From Coptis chinensis (taxonomy: Eukaryota; Streptophyta; Magnoliopsida; Ranunculales; Ranunculaceae): a stretch of DNA of 64,000 bases. How positions within the stretch are numbered: position 1 is the first letter of the stretch; each line of letters opens with the position of its first letter. The notes beneath the pieces were generated by a model. That model had not been told where the DNA came from, ran no database searches, and saw only the letters and a list, made by a program, of their open reading frames with translations. Positions 33,862-46,312 of the stretch are shown here, piece after piece. The stretch lies in NCBI GenBank assembly GCA_015680905.1, contig CM027382.1:12435501-12499500 (forward strand), written 5' to 3'. Both the position numbers and the translations under genes were made by a program.

Positions 33862-36800
33862 TCAGCCGCCTAGATCTCTATCCTTCATACCAAGCTTTAT
33901 GTTTTGAACTTTCACAGAAAGTTGTAGTTTCTGATCCTCGATATCTTTTAAGACTGTAAGCAGGTTGGCTCGATACAACTCACTTTTACGATTTGCCCGG
34001 CTAAGATCACGTGACAGTTCTTGAATTTTCTTCTCCTTTTCATCCTACAATTCAGTACACAACTGTTTAGTAAATCAATTATTAGCCATTAAAAACTATA
34101 CAATTTAAAACTGCTCTTGTTTGGCAACAAGAATGTGTGACAGGTGACAGCCACTAAAAAAAAATAAGAACTAAAAGCAAAACTCATTGGAACTTCAGAA
34201 AATTGGTGCTCATATAATAACAAATTTAAGAAACATAACTACCTATATGCATAATACGTTCAATGTAGGAGTTAATGTGCAAGCTAGTATGCAACTAGCA
34301 ATTACATACTTCATAATTATATGTAGTACCAAACTACAGAATTAGTCAACCCAACTATAAACAACAAATTTTTGTATCACAAAAAATATAAATAGTAGTA
34401 GAAACTGAAAAACAATGTTAACCTCTGCTTTAAAAGAGGGACCATAAAGGCACATGGGAATACTATCTCAAAGAGGAATGAGGTCGTTCACCTACGAAGA
34501 TAGGTAAAATTTAAGGGAGAACAATTGCATCCTGAATAAGAGTGTGGCGGAGAACAGACAGTGGAAGTGCTTCTCCCAATCTCCCAACCACCATTGACTT
34601 GGAACATTTAAGTCTTTACACAGCACAGCCAAGTCTTGGTGATTAGACGAGGTGACAAGGTACAATACTTGGTTTATTTGAACAAATGAGTCTTACACAC
34701 AGTACAGGCAAGTCTTGGTAGTCATATGAGGTGACAAGCTACAACAATATGTATCCAGGATCACACAACTATTGTTAACAAGAGTGGCACTATTCTAGAT
34801 AGAGTTGGAGACGTCTCTGTTAGTAAAATGCCTAACAATGTTGAAGCTTACAGCTAGAGGTAACTGAATGGCTTGCACATTATAGCAGGGGTTGAATGGC
34901 AAGCAGATTGTTGAAGAAAAGTTTGGTTCCCACCTTTTATTTACATTTTGATACTTTTTACTTCTAAAATTCTAATCTTCTATTTTACTAAGGTATAAAA
35001 GATGCAATTTAAGAGATTCAAGGTTGACCTAATAAATATATTGAAAGATCAACAGAGAAAAGCTCTCTTCTTCCATGGCGTCTACATTTCCATCCATTTC
35101 AGCCACGACGCTAGCTCCTAAATCACATACAAATCAGACATAGTCGATTGGGTGCACCGGCAGATTACAAAGCATCACTAGGGGAAGGGGGGGGCACACT
35201 AATATCTGTTTGACAAATAAGATGCAATACTTCAACATGCAAAATCAAACACTCAACAACATAACACATAGCAACTAGGTAGAAATCGGCATATAGCAGA
35301 CTATGAAGAAAACCCAAACACACCTTTCTTTGGCAGACTAAGTAGACCACCCAAACGGTAGTTAAAATTTTCGATCGTTGGTAAAGAAACGGAAGTCGTG
35401 AACAATACCACATTAGTGAAATTACTGCTAAACTGAAAATAAATGTAACAAATAGTAGAGCAAACACAATCACTTGCAGCAGAAACGCAAATGCGGAGAA
35501 AAAATGAGTAATAACTACTAACTTCAGAAACGGAAAAATCACTGACCATAGTTTGCGGTGGGCCCAAAGCCCATTGATGACCTCCTTCACTAAGACCATC
35601 TTCTCGGCTACTTCCATTGATCATTGGAAGCCTCCCACCATTCTTTTTGCCAGAGCGACTCTTTTTAAAGCATCTTGAATAGATTCCATTGCAAGCGTTA
35701 AAAGCGTCTATTGTCTTGGCCCCTTCATCTACAAACTTAAGGGCCTCATGACGTAAAGTATTGTATCGAACATTTTGAGAATCTCGGGGGATCATTACCA
35801 CGCTCTTCTAAAATAACCCCACTTTTGGCATTTCTTGTCCAACGTTTCAATATGTAGTGAGATGGTAGAGTAAGAACATTTGTCACTCTGAAGACCGTCC
35901 AATATATGTCTACAAAGTAAGCCTGAAAACTCAAACATCTGGCACGTACAAGTAGCTTTCATCTCAAGAACATTGAGCCTAACAAAGTAATCCCTATGAT
36001 CATCTCCAAATTTTGCTACACGATATATGGTGGCAGCCCCATCAACCTCCGTTTCCGTTTTCGTTGCCATGAAAGTTAATGTTTCGACCAACTCTTCCTG
36101 AAACTTCATAAATAACTTTTTGGTGTAAAGATCAGCTGCTTGCTTCTCCATAGGTGAAGGGGTCTTCAAAACAGCGGTAGTGTTCATTGTTTCAAAGTCT
36201 GCTTTTACTTCTTTTTCATATCGAGTCTCTATAGCCCTCTCGTACTGCTTAACAAACTGTTGTAGAGATGTCGCTGCATTCACATACCCATCAAAATATG
36301 AGTTCATAGTATCAGTCCTTTCCGTTAGAGACATTTCGGCAAAGAATGTATCGCGCAGGTATACTGGGACCCACTGTCGCCGAACTGAGTATATACCATG
36401 AAGCCATTCGTGCCCCGTTAGTTCAAACCCATCAATAAGAGATGACCAAGAGGATTCAAATTCCTCTATTGACTCCGCTAAGTTTACGCATTTATGGAAC
36501 TCTCCTTCGAAATTTACATGTTCATGATAAACATGGGACAGCTTCTCTTGCGCTTCTTTGAAAATATGCCACTTGCAGAAACGATGACGGGTCTGTGGAA
36601 GTACATGTGTGATTGCTGACCTAATTACACGATCATAATCAGTAGTGATTGAAGTTGGAGGGCGGCCCGACATTGCTGAAAGCCATGTCTTTAATAGCCA
36701 AATAAAGGATGCTTCAGATTCATTTACAAGAAGTGCACAACCAAACAGAACAGGCTGGCCATGATGATTCACTCCAGTGAATGGAGCAAATGGCAACCTA

Positions 36801-37696
36801 TACTTATTCGACCTGTAAGTCATGTCAAACGTGAACCTGTATCACCGGAAGTAGGTGTAGTTTTGCCTGGCCTTTACGGTCAGCCCAGAAAATATTGCTC
36901 ATATACTGCTCATCATCACCCTGCACGGCGAAGAAAAATCCAGGGTCATTTGCATGCATGTGCTTCAAGTAGTCCAAAAGGAGTTGAGTGTCCCCTCCAA
37001 GTGACCTTTGTCGGCTACTTCTCATGTAATTCCTGCAATCTCGCTCGGTGAATCCAATATTGCTAATTGAACCATATTCCTTCAACAACGCTGACATAAT
37101 TCCACTAGGTCCAATACCTGCTGCTTGCAAAGTATCAATCAACGACTTCGCACTACCAGAGACATGCCTATGGGATCGCAGACAATGCACCTTATCAGCT
37201 GGAACAAGATCATGATTATGTTCCTTTACAAAACCAGACACGACCCATCTTCCCGAAGGTTGCATTTTCACAGCCAACATAGCTTTACAACCAACTCTAG
37301 TCACAGCACGAGGTCGTTTAATCCTATTCTCATTTACACCAGGCCTTTCTTTCTCAACACGAAAACCCTCCTTGGCACAAACAAACGACCTCTGAATAAT
37401 TGCTCCATCCTTCCTAGACCTACGAAGTTTTACTCACGCAAAGTACTAAACCCTACTCGACGAGCATACGAATTATAAAATGCCTTAGCTGCCTCTTCTG
37501 ATTCCAGCTCCATACCCTCATAAGGTTCAAGATTAGTATCCCCATCAGGAATATACATCTCCCTTCCAACAGAAGAACTCTCAATCATATCATCTTCTTC
37601 GTCGTCAACCGGATGCTCAATATCCACAGCATCATCCTCATATCCCATGTCATATTCAATCAACTCATTTTCAATATTCAGTGGTTCAAACTCCAT
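33862..37696 (-). pseudogene. FAR1/FHY3-related (FRS) transcription factor gene with multiple frameshifts
   Basis: The gene starts at 37696 (MEFEPLNIENELIEYDMGYE) with an acidic leader. The FAR1 DNA-binding domain follows (PYEGMELESEEAAKAFYNSY, GCKAMLAVKMQPSGRWVV), then the MULE-derived core (FDMTYRSNKYRLPFAPFTGV, LKTWLSAMSGRPPTSITTDY, FCKWHIF) and a SWIM zinc finger ([15 protein letters not shown]). The main exon ends at a donor at 35547. A last exon at 33862-34044 adds a coiled-coil end (IQELSRDLSRANRKSELYRA). Members of this family act in the nucleus in light and other signalling. The frame is broken by one-base indels near 37430, 36825-36870, 35912, 35800 and 35660-35700, mostly extra bases. 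Apart from these shifts I saw no substitution-type stop, so either recent decay or assembly error is possible. Confidence 0.85.
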
Positions 37697-38439
37697 TTTA
37701 TTATCTAAACACCAAACTCCTCAACTTATCTAATATCTCAAAATCAAAACTAGTACAATTTCAACACATTACTCACAATTCAAAACAAAATTTAACATAA
37801 CAACTCACCAAACACCATAAATTACTCCATTCCACAGCAAGAAACAAGCTTTACACAGTCTTCAACGAAATGACTCCTCAAAATCAAAACTTTTCTACGT
37901 TTATGCAATTATTTCAGTGAAAGGAAGAGATATAGACAACCAAATTACAAATTTCGAAACCTTGGAGATGTAACCGTAGATTGCAAAGAAAATCCCTAAG
38001 GAAATTTGAAACCCCAAATGAAGATGAGATTAAATTAGGAATTTTAGGGTTTGTTTTGGTTTCAATTTGGGGATTATTTTATTTTGAAGAGCGGAGAAAA
38101 GAGGGGAAGAAGAAGAAAGGTTCGAAGTGAGTGATATTTAGGGTAATGATCTGGTATTTACCGATTAATGAAACGACTTTTGTGTTTTAATGAGCGTCTG
38201 TTAAGTGTGTAGATTTGTGTCATGAAAAGTAAGATGTGTACGTGTATGGTCATGGATTGATTTAGTATATGCCTATATCAGAGAGTTGGGTGCATTGAAA
38301 GATTATTACGTCAGTATGTTTTTTTTTGGTAACTTTATTATTATGTCAGTATTGGAAGTGTTATATAGAGGAATAGAGGTGAACAAAATATGAAATACAA
38401 GGTATGGCACTTCCAACCTTGTTAGTATGGAATTTCCAA
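37697..38439. other. Upstream region of the FRS gene
   Basis: This lies 5' of the minus-strand FRS start. The A/C-rich part at 37700-37960 looks like a transcribed leader. No definite promoter motif can be assigned. A partial duplicate of the adjoining hAT-like end (TTCCAACCTTGTTAG at 38411-38425) is present. Confidence 0.4.
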
Positions 38440-39089
38440 CCTTGTTAGCAATTTAGGATACGGCAAAAATTTGATACGGAAATAATTTAAAAATTATTTG
38501 GTGACTTAAAAAAATGGTACGGTCAAATATTCGCCCGCGGTGTTTAATTAATACGCGTTTTAAACGTTTTGTTACAAAAATTTGTGATATTATGTTAGTA
38601 AATATTAATAATAGTTGACATTTTTTACAACATAACAAATATATCCAAGCAATTTAGCTACGTAAACATTTAAACCAATTGAACGGTCTATATAGGTACT
38701 TTTATTTATTTGTTTTTGGATTGAAATTACAGTTCAAACTTCAAAATACACACACCATGACATGACAATTTAAATATTGTCCAAAAAATATAAAAACAAA
38801 GCTTTTTTATTTATTTATCACTAAGAATGTAAGAGTAGGGCACTTAAAGTAAGAGTGAGGATATAAAATACATAAAAAATAACAAAAGCGCAACTGAATT
38901 TTGTTTTTGTTTTTTTGTTTTGTTTTAGCCGAATTTTTGAAAAATTAGCCAAAAACCGAATTATCCGTTCCAAAGCAAAAAATCACGAATTATTCCGAAT
39001 CTTTCAAACATTCGAAAGTATTATACATACTGCCTTTTAAAAATTCAATTCGCGAATTATTTGAATAATTTGGCGAATTGCTAACAAGG
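38440..39089. mobile_element. Non-autonomous inverted-repeat element, hAT-like
   Basis: Perfect 14-base terminal inverted repeats, CCTTGTTAGCAATT at 38440-38453 and its complement at 39076-39089, bound a 650-bp A/T-rich segment without coding capacity. Near the right end the inside is rich in GAATTATTCG/CGAATT-type phrases, as in many plant hAT derivatives. The flanks give only a partial match as a target duplication (CTTCCAA against CTTCCGAA). Confidence 0.6.
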
Positions 39090-39351
39090 CTTCCGAAGTC
39101 TAAACATTTTTTTGGAAAAATGTATCACATAGGTCCCCCTCAAATTTCAATTCATGGATTGTCCATTCCAAAATTATTCTAGAGAATGTTTCTTATATAT
39201 AAAAACATTAAAATATCCCTCTCACTGTATTATTGTCTCTATTTTTTGCAAAGATAATTAATTATACAATAAATTGTTTAAGAAAATATTACCTTTTAAT
39301 GTTTAATAAAATTTTAATGGGGGAGAAAATAAACTTAGTATTTATTGGTTA

Positions 39352-39374
39352 CTAGTATATAGCCCGTGCCCACG
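39352..39374 (-). mobile_element. Helitron-like 3' terminus on the minus strand, degenerate
   Basis: Read on the - strand, CGTGGGCACGGGCTATATA precedes CTAG and T. The GCACGGGC-TATATA-CTAG phrase is characteristic of plant Helitron 3' ends, but the left half of the hairpin is changed so only about four pairs form. The extent of the element is unknown. Confidence 0.42.
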
Positions 39375-39849
39375 ACATTGTTTCAAATTACGCCTAAAAA
39401 GAACCCTAATAACCAACTGAATGATAAAAGTTCAGCCCACAAAGCAGCCATTGTTGACCAAATCAACAATGATCCAGTACTCTTTCAAATTAACATTGTA
39501 AAATACATGTACCCTTTAAGACTTTGGATATGTCAAGTCACAACTTGTGAAATACAATGGTAGCCGCAATATGGGGCCCTACGGACTCCACACAAAACAT
39601 TTTATTAGATAGATGGGAAGCTGATAATTACGGATTATAACTTTGATGAATCCACACAAATTATTGAGTATTTTATTGTCCATCACTCCATCAGTCAGTG
39701 TATAATCTTAATCATTATTTATTTTATTTTTTCAATAATCTTAATTATTGACTTAAGTGTGTTAAAATGTTAAATAAATAAAATAAAATTATGGAATTCA
39801 AATAATATGGAAAATTAAATAAATAATATTCCATGTTAAGCAAATTGAC

Positions 39850-40444
39850 TAGGGGTGGAACTTGGGTCGGGTTAGCCTAAGCCCGATGGGCTAAAATTCG
39901 ACTTTTGTTGGTCATGGGCTAACATTTCATATCCGTAGTTCGGGTTTGGTCCTGTAAAATAAAAACCCGACTCAGTTTTGAGTTGGGCTCGGGTTAGAAT
40001 ATCAAATAACTGAAAAATCCGAGTCCGTCTACCTATATGTACATATATATTTCATTCATTTTATTATGTTATATTATTTCCTTATAAAGATTTATTCTTG
40101 TCAAAAATAAAGTTGAGAATATCAATTTTAGAGAGAATAATTGAATCAATCAGGTTAGTTTCCCTTTCAAATAATCAAATCTTTTTGATTTAGTTAGAAT
40201 ATTGAATTTTGGTGTTATTTACCTCTTAATTTATTTATTTAACAGTGAAAAGAGTGAAAAGGCATTGAGTTCTTCAATGTTTAACATTGAAACCCGAAAA
40301 ACTTGACCAACCCGACTTGGGTTTGGGCTGAAAATTTAAGGACCGACTAGAGCTTGGTCCCGGGCTCAGATTGAAACATTTGAAACTATAGTTAGGTTCG
40401 GGTTAGGCCTCAACCCGACCCAACCCGCCCGAATTTCACAGCTA
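39850..40444. mobile_element. Non-autonomous hAT-like element with 8-bp target duplication
   Basis: AAATTGAC occurs at 39842-39849 and 40445-40452, immediately outside imperfect inverted ends (TAGGGGTGGAACTTGGG and the complement TAGCTGTGAAATTCGGG). The interior of the 595-bp element is rich in GGGTCGGGTT and its complement near both ends, a common layout for hAT-derived elements in plants. No transposase frame is present, so it would depend on a transposase supplied elsewhere. It lies between the FRS gene and the CDKB2 promoter. Confidence 0.88.
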
Positions 40445-40995
40445 AAATTGACGCTCTTGTGCACTCTGATGCCAAGAGCTCTTGGATGTTCACTTCCAAA
40501 AATACAATGGTCAGTTGTTAACATAAATAAATTGGCGAATCTTGATTGTAATATCCACGACGAACCTTAACTTTCTATATACTCTAAACTTTGAAAAATC
40601 TTCAAAACTAAAACACTGATGTATATTAACAAAATAATAGAGCATATATGATAACTCTGGAGATATTGACAAAGATCACGTAATATATGATTGAATATAT
40701 TTTAGAATCAATGGAACCTTGAGAAATACATGGAGGATTAATTGTTCGGATGGGGTATTTTGCTCGGTGCTTTTGTACCCAAGGTTGTGTCTTCTATTAG
40801 CAGTTTGGCACCAGTTATCAGTATGCTAGTGTGGATTTCTATCTTAGAATGTGTAGTAATCAGATGAATCAAAATAGCTCTATTTTTAGAGGTTTCATCA
40901 CACCACAATAATGTAGTGACATGGTTTGTAAGTCAAATCGCAAGGACACGTTGGCCATTTCCCCCTTCCATTTGAATTTCAAAGTGAACATCCAG

Positions 40996-41024
40996 CCGTT
41001 CCCTAAAAAGCAAACAAACAACGG
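40996..41024 (+). promoter_or_regulatory. Two MSA-type AACGG cores upstream of CDKB2
   Basis: CCGTT at 40996-41000 (AACGG on the other strand) and CAACGG at 41019-41024 lie 70-98 bases before the CDKB2 start codon. AACGG is the core of the mitosis-specific activator element bound by three-repeat MYB factors in G2/M-expressed plant genes, including B-type CDKs. The flanking bases fit the longer consensus only in part. Confidence 0.6.
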
Positions 41025-41093
41025 CACAAAAATAAAGAAATAAATTCCAAAGCCTCATTTCTTGATTTCATTTGGTTTGAAGAAGAAGCAGCG

Positions 41094-42768
41094 ATGGATG
41101 CATTTGAGAAGTTGGAGAAAGTAGGAGAAGGAACATATGGGAAAGTATATCGAGCAAGAGAGAAATCAACTGGAAAGATCGTTGCACTTAAAAAGACTAG
41201 ACTTCATGAAGACGAAGAAGGTGTCCCACCCACTACCCTCCGTGAAATCTCCATTCTCAGAATGCTTTCTCTAGATCCCTCCGTCGTCAGGTATAAATAA
41301 TCAATCTTTATTTAATTATTTATTATTATTAGGGTTTAATTAGGTATTTTTTTTGTTCAAATTAGATTGTTGGATGTTAAACAAGCGCAGAATAAAGAAG
41401 GGAAAACTGTTCTGTATCTTGTTTTTGAATACATGGACACTGATTTGAAGAAGTTTATGCGGAGTTTTCGTAATAAGGGGGAGATTATTCCGCCTCAGAC
41501 AATTAAGAATCTCATGTACCAACTTTGCAAAGGAGTTGCTTTTTGCCATGGTCATGGAGTCTTGCATAGGGATCTTAAGCCTCACAATCTTCTCATGGAC
41601 CCAAAGACAATGATGCTTAAGATAGCTGATCTCGGTCTTGCTCGAGCGTTCACTTTGCCAATGAAGAAGTATACTCATGAGGTACTTACTACATATAGTC
41701 TGTGACTATGATGTTAAAATTTGTTAGTTAGATAGTAATGTTGAATTTGAACGATGGCTTCAGATCCTTACTCTGTGGTATCGAGCACCTGAAGTGCTTC
41801 TCGGAGCTACGCATTACTCAACCCCAGTAGACATCTGGTCTGTTGGCTGTATTTTTGGTACTAAATCTCTCTTACTTGTAAGAATTGTTTTAATGTGGCT
41901 TGTTTGTATGTATCAAATTACTAATGGGTGATACTTTTATGTTCTCAATGAATAGCTGAACTCATCACTGGTAAAGCAATTTTCCCTGGAGACTCTGAAT
42001 TGCAACAACTCCTCCACATTTTCAGGTTCGCTTAGTATATAAATTTGAGTGCCTTTCTCTTTTTAATTCGAGATTTATTCTTGGTAATGTTACTAATACT
42101 TCTGCACTCTGATTCAGGTTACTTGGCACTCCAAATGAAGATATCTGGCCTGGAGTTAGCAAACTAATGAATTGGCATGAGTATCCTCAATGGACTCCAC
42201 AGAAGCTGTCCTCAGCTGTTCCGACTCTGGGTGAAGATGGGCTTGATCTTCTATCGGTGAGTTAAGTTGCCTGTTTTACCTTAGAAGTAAAAGCAACAGA
42301 TTGTTTCCAATGAGAATGCATTACCCACTCCTTTGCCACTCTATGTGCCATAGCAATGTACTAGACTTGTGAGGCTAAGCTGGCCTGTATGGTTGATTAT
42401 ACAGTCCAGCTTATCCTTGAAAAGTTTAGTAGTCCTGAAAAGTATGCTTGATGATATATGTGAGGGTAATATGGATGTAAGTTACTAAATACATTATGTT
42501 TGGAAACTATGGAACGTTGGATACTTGATTATGCATATAGTTGACATTTTTAATGTATTTAAAAATGCAATTGCTACATGCCAGTGTGTATGTACTGCAT
42601 TGTTTGAACAACATGGAACTGAATGATATTGTTGGATTTTTGACATGTAACTAAGTGTACATTGGCTTTGTGCAGAAAATGTTGCAGTATGAACCCTCCA
42701 GTAGGATATCTGCAAAGAAAGCTATGGAGCACCACTACTTTGATGATCTGGACAAAACTCATCTCTAG
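41094..42768 (+). CDS. CDKB2: B2-type cyclin-dependent kinase (CDKB2), six exons, intact
   Basis: Exons are 41094-41290, 41366-41681, 41764-41857, 41956-42025, 42118-42256 and 42676-42768, all with GT-AG borders. Joined, they give 909 bases, that is 302 residues plus TAG, close to the usual length of the family. Visible motifs are the ATP loop GEGTYGKVY near residue 11, the cyclin-binding helix PPTTLRE near residue 47, which marks plant CDKB2 (CDKB1 has PPTALRE), the catalytic loop HRDLKPHN, and ending DDLDKTHL. The kinase partners A/B-type cyclins and drives G2/M progression and spindle organisation in dividing cells. Two AACGG cores upstream fit mitotic expression. No frameshift or stop was seen, in contrast to the neighbouring FRS gene. 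Confidence 0.97.
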
Positions 42769-44410
42769 AGTGCATTAATCTGATGATGATCTTGGCTTGA
42801 TTGAAGGCTGGCTCCGATGAGTTTGGGAAACATCTAACAGTATTTTCATTTTAATTGCTTTTCTCAAGCACATTTTGTTTAGCAACACTGTTTGAGAAGG
42901 TTGAGTGCTCAACCTCATTGCGTGGGATTTATTTTTACTTATTTTCTAAATTGACGTTGTTGTCTTTCTAAAGTTGCATTGTTGCTTCTATGGAAATGTT
43001 TGGTAATCTCAGGAACATGTAATTTGTGATGACAGCAAGCTAAAAGATTATCTGGTAAAGAGCAATGTTCTTTAGACGTATTCCTCTAATTGTCCTGCAT
43101 AATTGTATAATTGTATCCATGTTGGCCAGTGCTGAATGTTTGTCTCGCAGACTGTTTATTTTGTCAACTCTTTGAGTATTGTTACCTGCTTGAGCTAAAC
43201 TCTCACCAATGTATTGGGGAAGGTAACCTGAAGGATCTAAAGTAAAGAATTTAGCAACTTCTCTCTAGTCTTTCTGTCTGTTTATCCTTTTCTGGAAGAG
43301 AAGTTCTTATCGGATACTGAAATGCCCTTTTTGTTTAACCACGAGGTTCTGCATTTAGACCATATCTGTAGTTCTGTACTGCGGTGTTGCCACTCAAACT
43401 TCTTTTATGTGGCAAGTCAATTCGACATTTGTCAACAACACAATAAAATTACTGTCTGGTACAACCGTACAAGGAATAATGTCTCAAATAGACTAAGACC
43501 TGGTAGGTACCAGGAAGACATACAGTCGTTATTATAAATACCAAGTCCTTGTATCGTTTCCATTGTTTCTTCTTCCACAACCCTTTTTCTTTCTAAATAA
43601 AGTGAACAATTCAGTAAAAACACAAACGACAAAGCACTAACTAACAGAACCAGAGCCGGCTCAAAGCTTATCCATGAATAAACAACATGGCAATAAGTAA
43701 TTCAACTGAACCAAGCCGGCTCAAGTCATTGGAATTGTCAGCTTCCTCTTACGACGAAGTCACAGTTTAATCATTTTATGTGCCTACTTGAATAGAATGT
43801 TCTGGGTTTGATGTTTTATAACAAACGTACTCGCCATGCGACAGAGACATTCATTGCGAGTTCTCTAAGTTCTCATTTTCAGAATGCTACGTGCTGCTTT
43901 TTATGCACCTGTTGGTCATCAGTCATCACTGTAACTCTGTGAGTAAACAGGGACTATATTAGAAATGATGATAGAAGATAGAGTTCGGTCTTGCCTGACT
44001 TGGTTGCCAACATATTACCTTCTAGTCGGTAAGTGATTTCTCTTGATATGTCTTCGATAATATTTTATAATTTCAAATTTAGTCCTTGCAACAGCCATAT
44101 TAGCTTGCTAGTCAAATTCACTTTCAGAGACTAAGAGTCTTGTTTCATCAACAATGAGCGCTACTCAATTTACTCAACATAAGCAGAAATATACTGCAAA
44201 CCATTTGAACAGTGACCATTTTAGCAAGCATTTCTGATGAAAGAACATCTAATATCAAGTGATTAGAAATGTATCACAGAGGGGTCTGAGGTCCCCATCA
44301 ATGGATTCGTGAATAGAGAATACCTTTGTCGTTTAAATTGACATGGAATAAAGTGTTCAAATCAAGCATTTTAAGTTTTTAACTAATACATACCGACCTT
44401 AACACTTGTG
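42769..44410. other. Intergenic region between CDKB2 and the NPF gene
   Basis: It begins with the probable 3' untranslated region of CDKB2. Two copies of the palindromic phrase AGCCGGCT followed by CAA occur at 43653-43664 and 43714-43724, about 60 bases apart. No gene was recognised. If the NPF gene has an upstream exon it should lie here, but I could not define one. Confidence 0.45.
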
Positions 44411-46312
44411 ATGGCAGTTTTTGATTGGGCGCAAAGCATAGCATCATACGTGCTTTATGTACTGATGACATTCCTGACCGATGTCTGGAAGGAAAGGCTT
44501 AAAGATGCTGCAGCAATTGTGAATATGCTAGATGGTTTGACAGCCATAATGTCTGTAGGGATTGCTATCCTCCATGATGCATACATTGGTAGTTACTCGA
44601 TCATTCTCATCTCTGCTTTGGCACACATCACAGTAAGTCTTAAATACCTTGATACTGTCAGACAAATTTTCATTTGCAAGAATGAGATCTGATTCTACAG
44701 TTTGACTTCACGGGCTTATATTAATGGGAACTATCCATCGACTTCCAAACCAGTGTAGAAATAATATATATGAAAATAGAGCACGCTTGAGTTCAAACAG
44801 TAATCAAGAAATGGAAATCACCTGACACCCAATCCATTCATGATACTTCTTTCTTTGCAGGGATTGGGCTTCCTAGCATTGTCAGTTCCTCCGACCCTTT
44901 CAAAGGTACTAGGAACATGTCATGAGCAGAAAGCTGCATGCATTGGCAAGGTACAGCACTCACTATTTTACATGGCATTGCCTGCAATAGCAGTAGGAAG
45001 AGCTGGCTACGAGAATTTGGCATCAATCTTTTGGAATGAACAACTCATTGACCCTAACAATCAGAAGATTAGCAACGAAAAGCACTGCACAAACTTAGAC
45101 TGGATAAATATCTCATTATGGATAATCCTGTTAGGCACTTACTTACTTTCTTCCATCGAGTCGTGGTCAGTTCTTTACGGGATTCTAGTTGTAGTAATGG
45201 TAATTGCCACTATCATCTTCTTAAGTGGAACCCTTTCCTACAAACATGTAAAACCACAGGGAAGTCCCCTCGCATGTGTGGTTTGTGTTTTTGTGGCTGC
45301 AACATTGAAGAGACATCTCCAGTACCCTCCAAATACTTTTCAACTACACAATCCGGAAAAGGTTGAGCTCCCACTACCTTACACCAACCGCCTAAGGTTC
45401 TTGGACAAAGCTTCCCTGATTGTTTCACCGGCTTTGAATGACAATCGAAGCAAGTGGAGACTATGCACGGTTACAGAAGTAGAAGAATCTAAGGTTGTCT
45501 TAGGCATGTTTCCCATGTGGATAACATTCCTGATGTGTGGAGTGGTACGCTCAGTTGGAGACACTTACTTTCTTGAGCAAGGAAACAACATGGAAAATAA
45601 ACTAGGGAAGATACGGATTCCTATACTGAGCTTTTTTCTTCTGTTCGAAGTTTCAAGAGTTATAACCATTAAAATATATAGCCTAATACTGAGCAGTCGC
45701 ACTCAACTTGATCAAAAAAGTTCGTATGAGCTGAGAATTGGGGTCGGGATGCTGCTCTCTGTTAAATGTTGTGTTGTGGCTGCATTAGTTGAGACAAAGA
45801 GATTGAATGTCCTCAAGAACTGTGGACTACAACACACAGCTGACACTACTGTCCCAATGAGTGTGTTCTGGTTAATGCCACAGTTTCTCTTACTAGGAGC
45901 AATGGATGGACTTGTGAAAGATGGAATCAAGCAATTCTTCTATGATAATTGTCCTAATTCAATTAAGACATATGCAGAACCATTAGCCAAAACTGCGATT
46001 GGAGTAGGGACCATTCTAAGCATAGTTATTGTGACCATTTCAAATAAAGCTAGCAAGATTGGAAGAAGACACGGTTGGTTTTCGGTTAAACTGAACCAAA
46101 GTCGCCTAGATTATTTTTACTGGACATTAGCATGTTTAAGCTTTGTCAACTTGGGTTTCTATTTTTTCGTATCAAATAGGTTCACATCCAAGAGAAGAAC
46201 AGAGGAACAAACGTTCAGATCAAACATTGTTGTTCCAGAACAGGTGACGTTTGTCACAGTCCACCCAACAGTTGTTCCAGTACACCCTGATAACATGGTT
46301 ATTCAGCGATAA
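44411..46312 (+). CDS. NRT1/PTR family (NPF) membrane transporter, short N-terminus
   Basis: Two exons, 44411-44632 and 44861-46312, join in frame to give 557 residues. The protein has many hydrophobic helices and NPF features: SIASYVLYVLMTFLTDVW in the first helix region, GLGFLALSV at the exon junction, the central hydrophilic loop ending in LRFLDKASLIVSPAL, then MFPMWITFLMCGVVRSVGDT and DYFYWTLACLSFVNLGFYF at the end. Members move nitrate, peptides or hormones with protons, mostly at the plasma membrane or tonoplast. The start is uncertain. The usual cytosolic leader and ExxE[R/K] motif of helix 1 are absent, and GATGGCAG just before TTTTTG could be an acceptor of an undetected first exon. 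Some NPF5 members also lack a long leader. The substrate cannot be predicted. Confidence 0.88.

Noticed and set aside
35165..35617. 150-codon hydrophobic minus-strand frame
   Set aside because: It overlaps the 3' part of the FRS exon and its intron in another frame, and its hydrophobicity comes from T-rich intron sequence.
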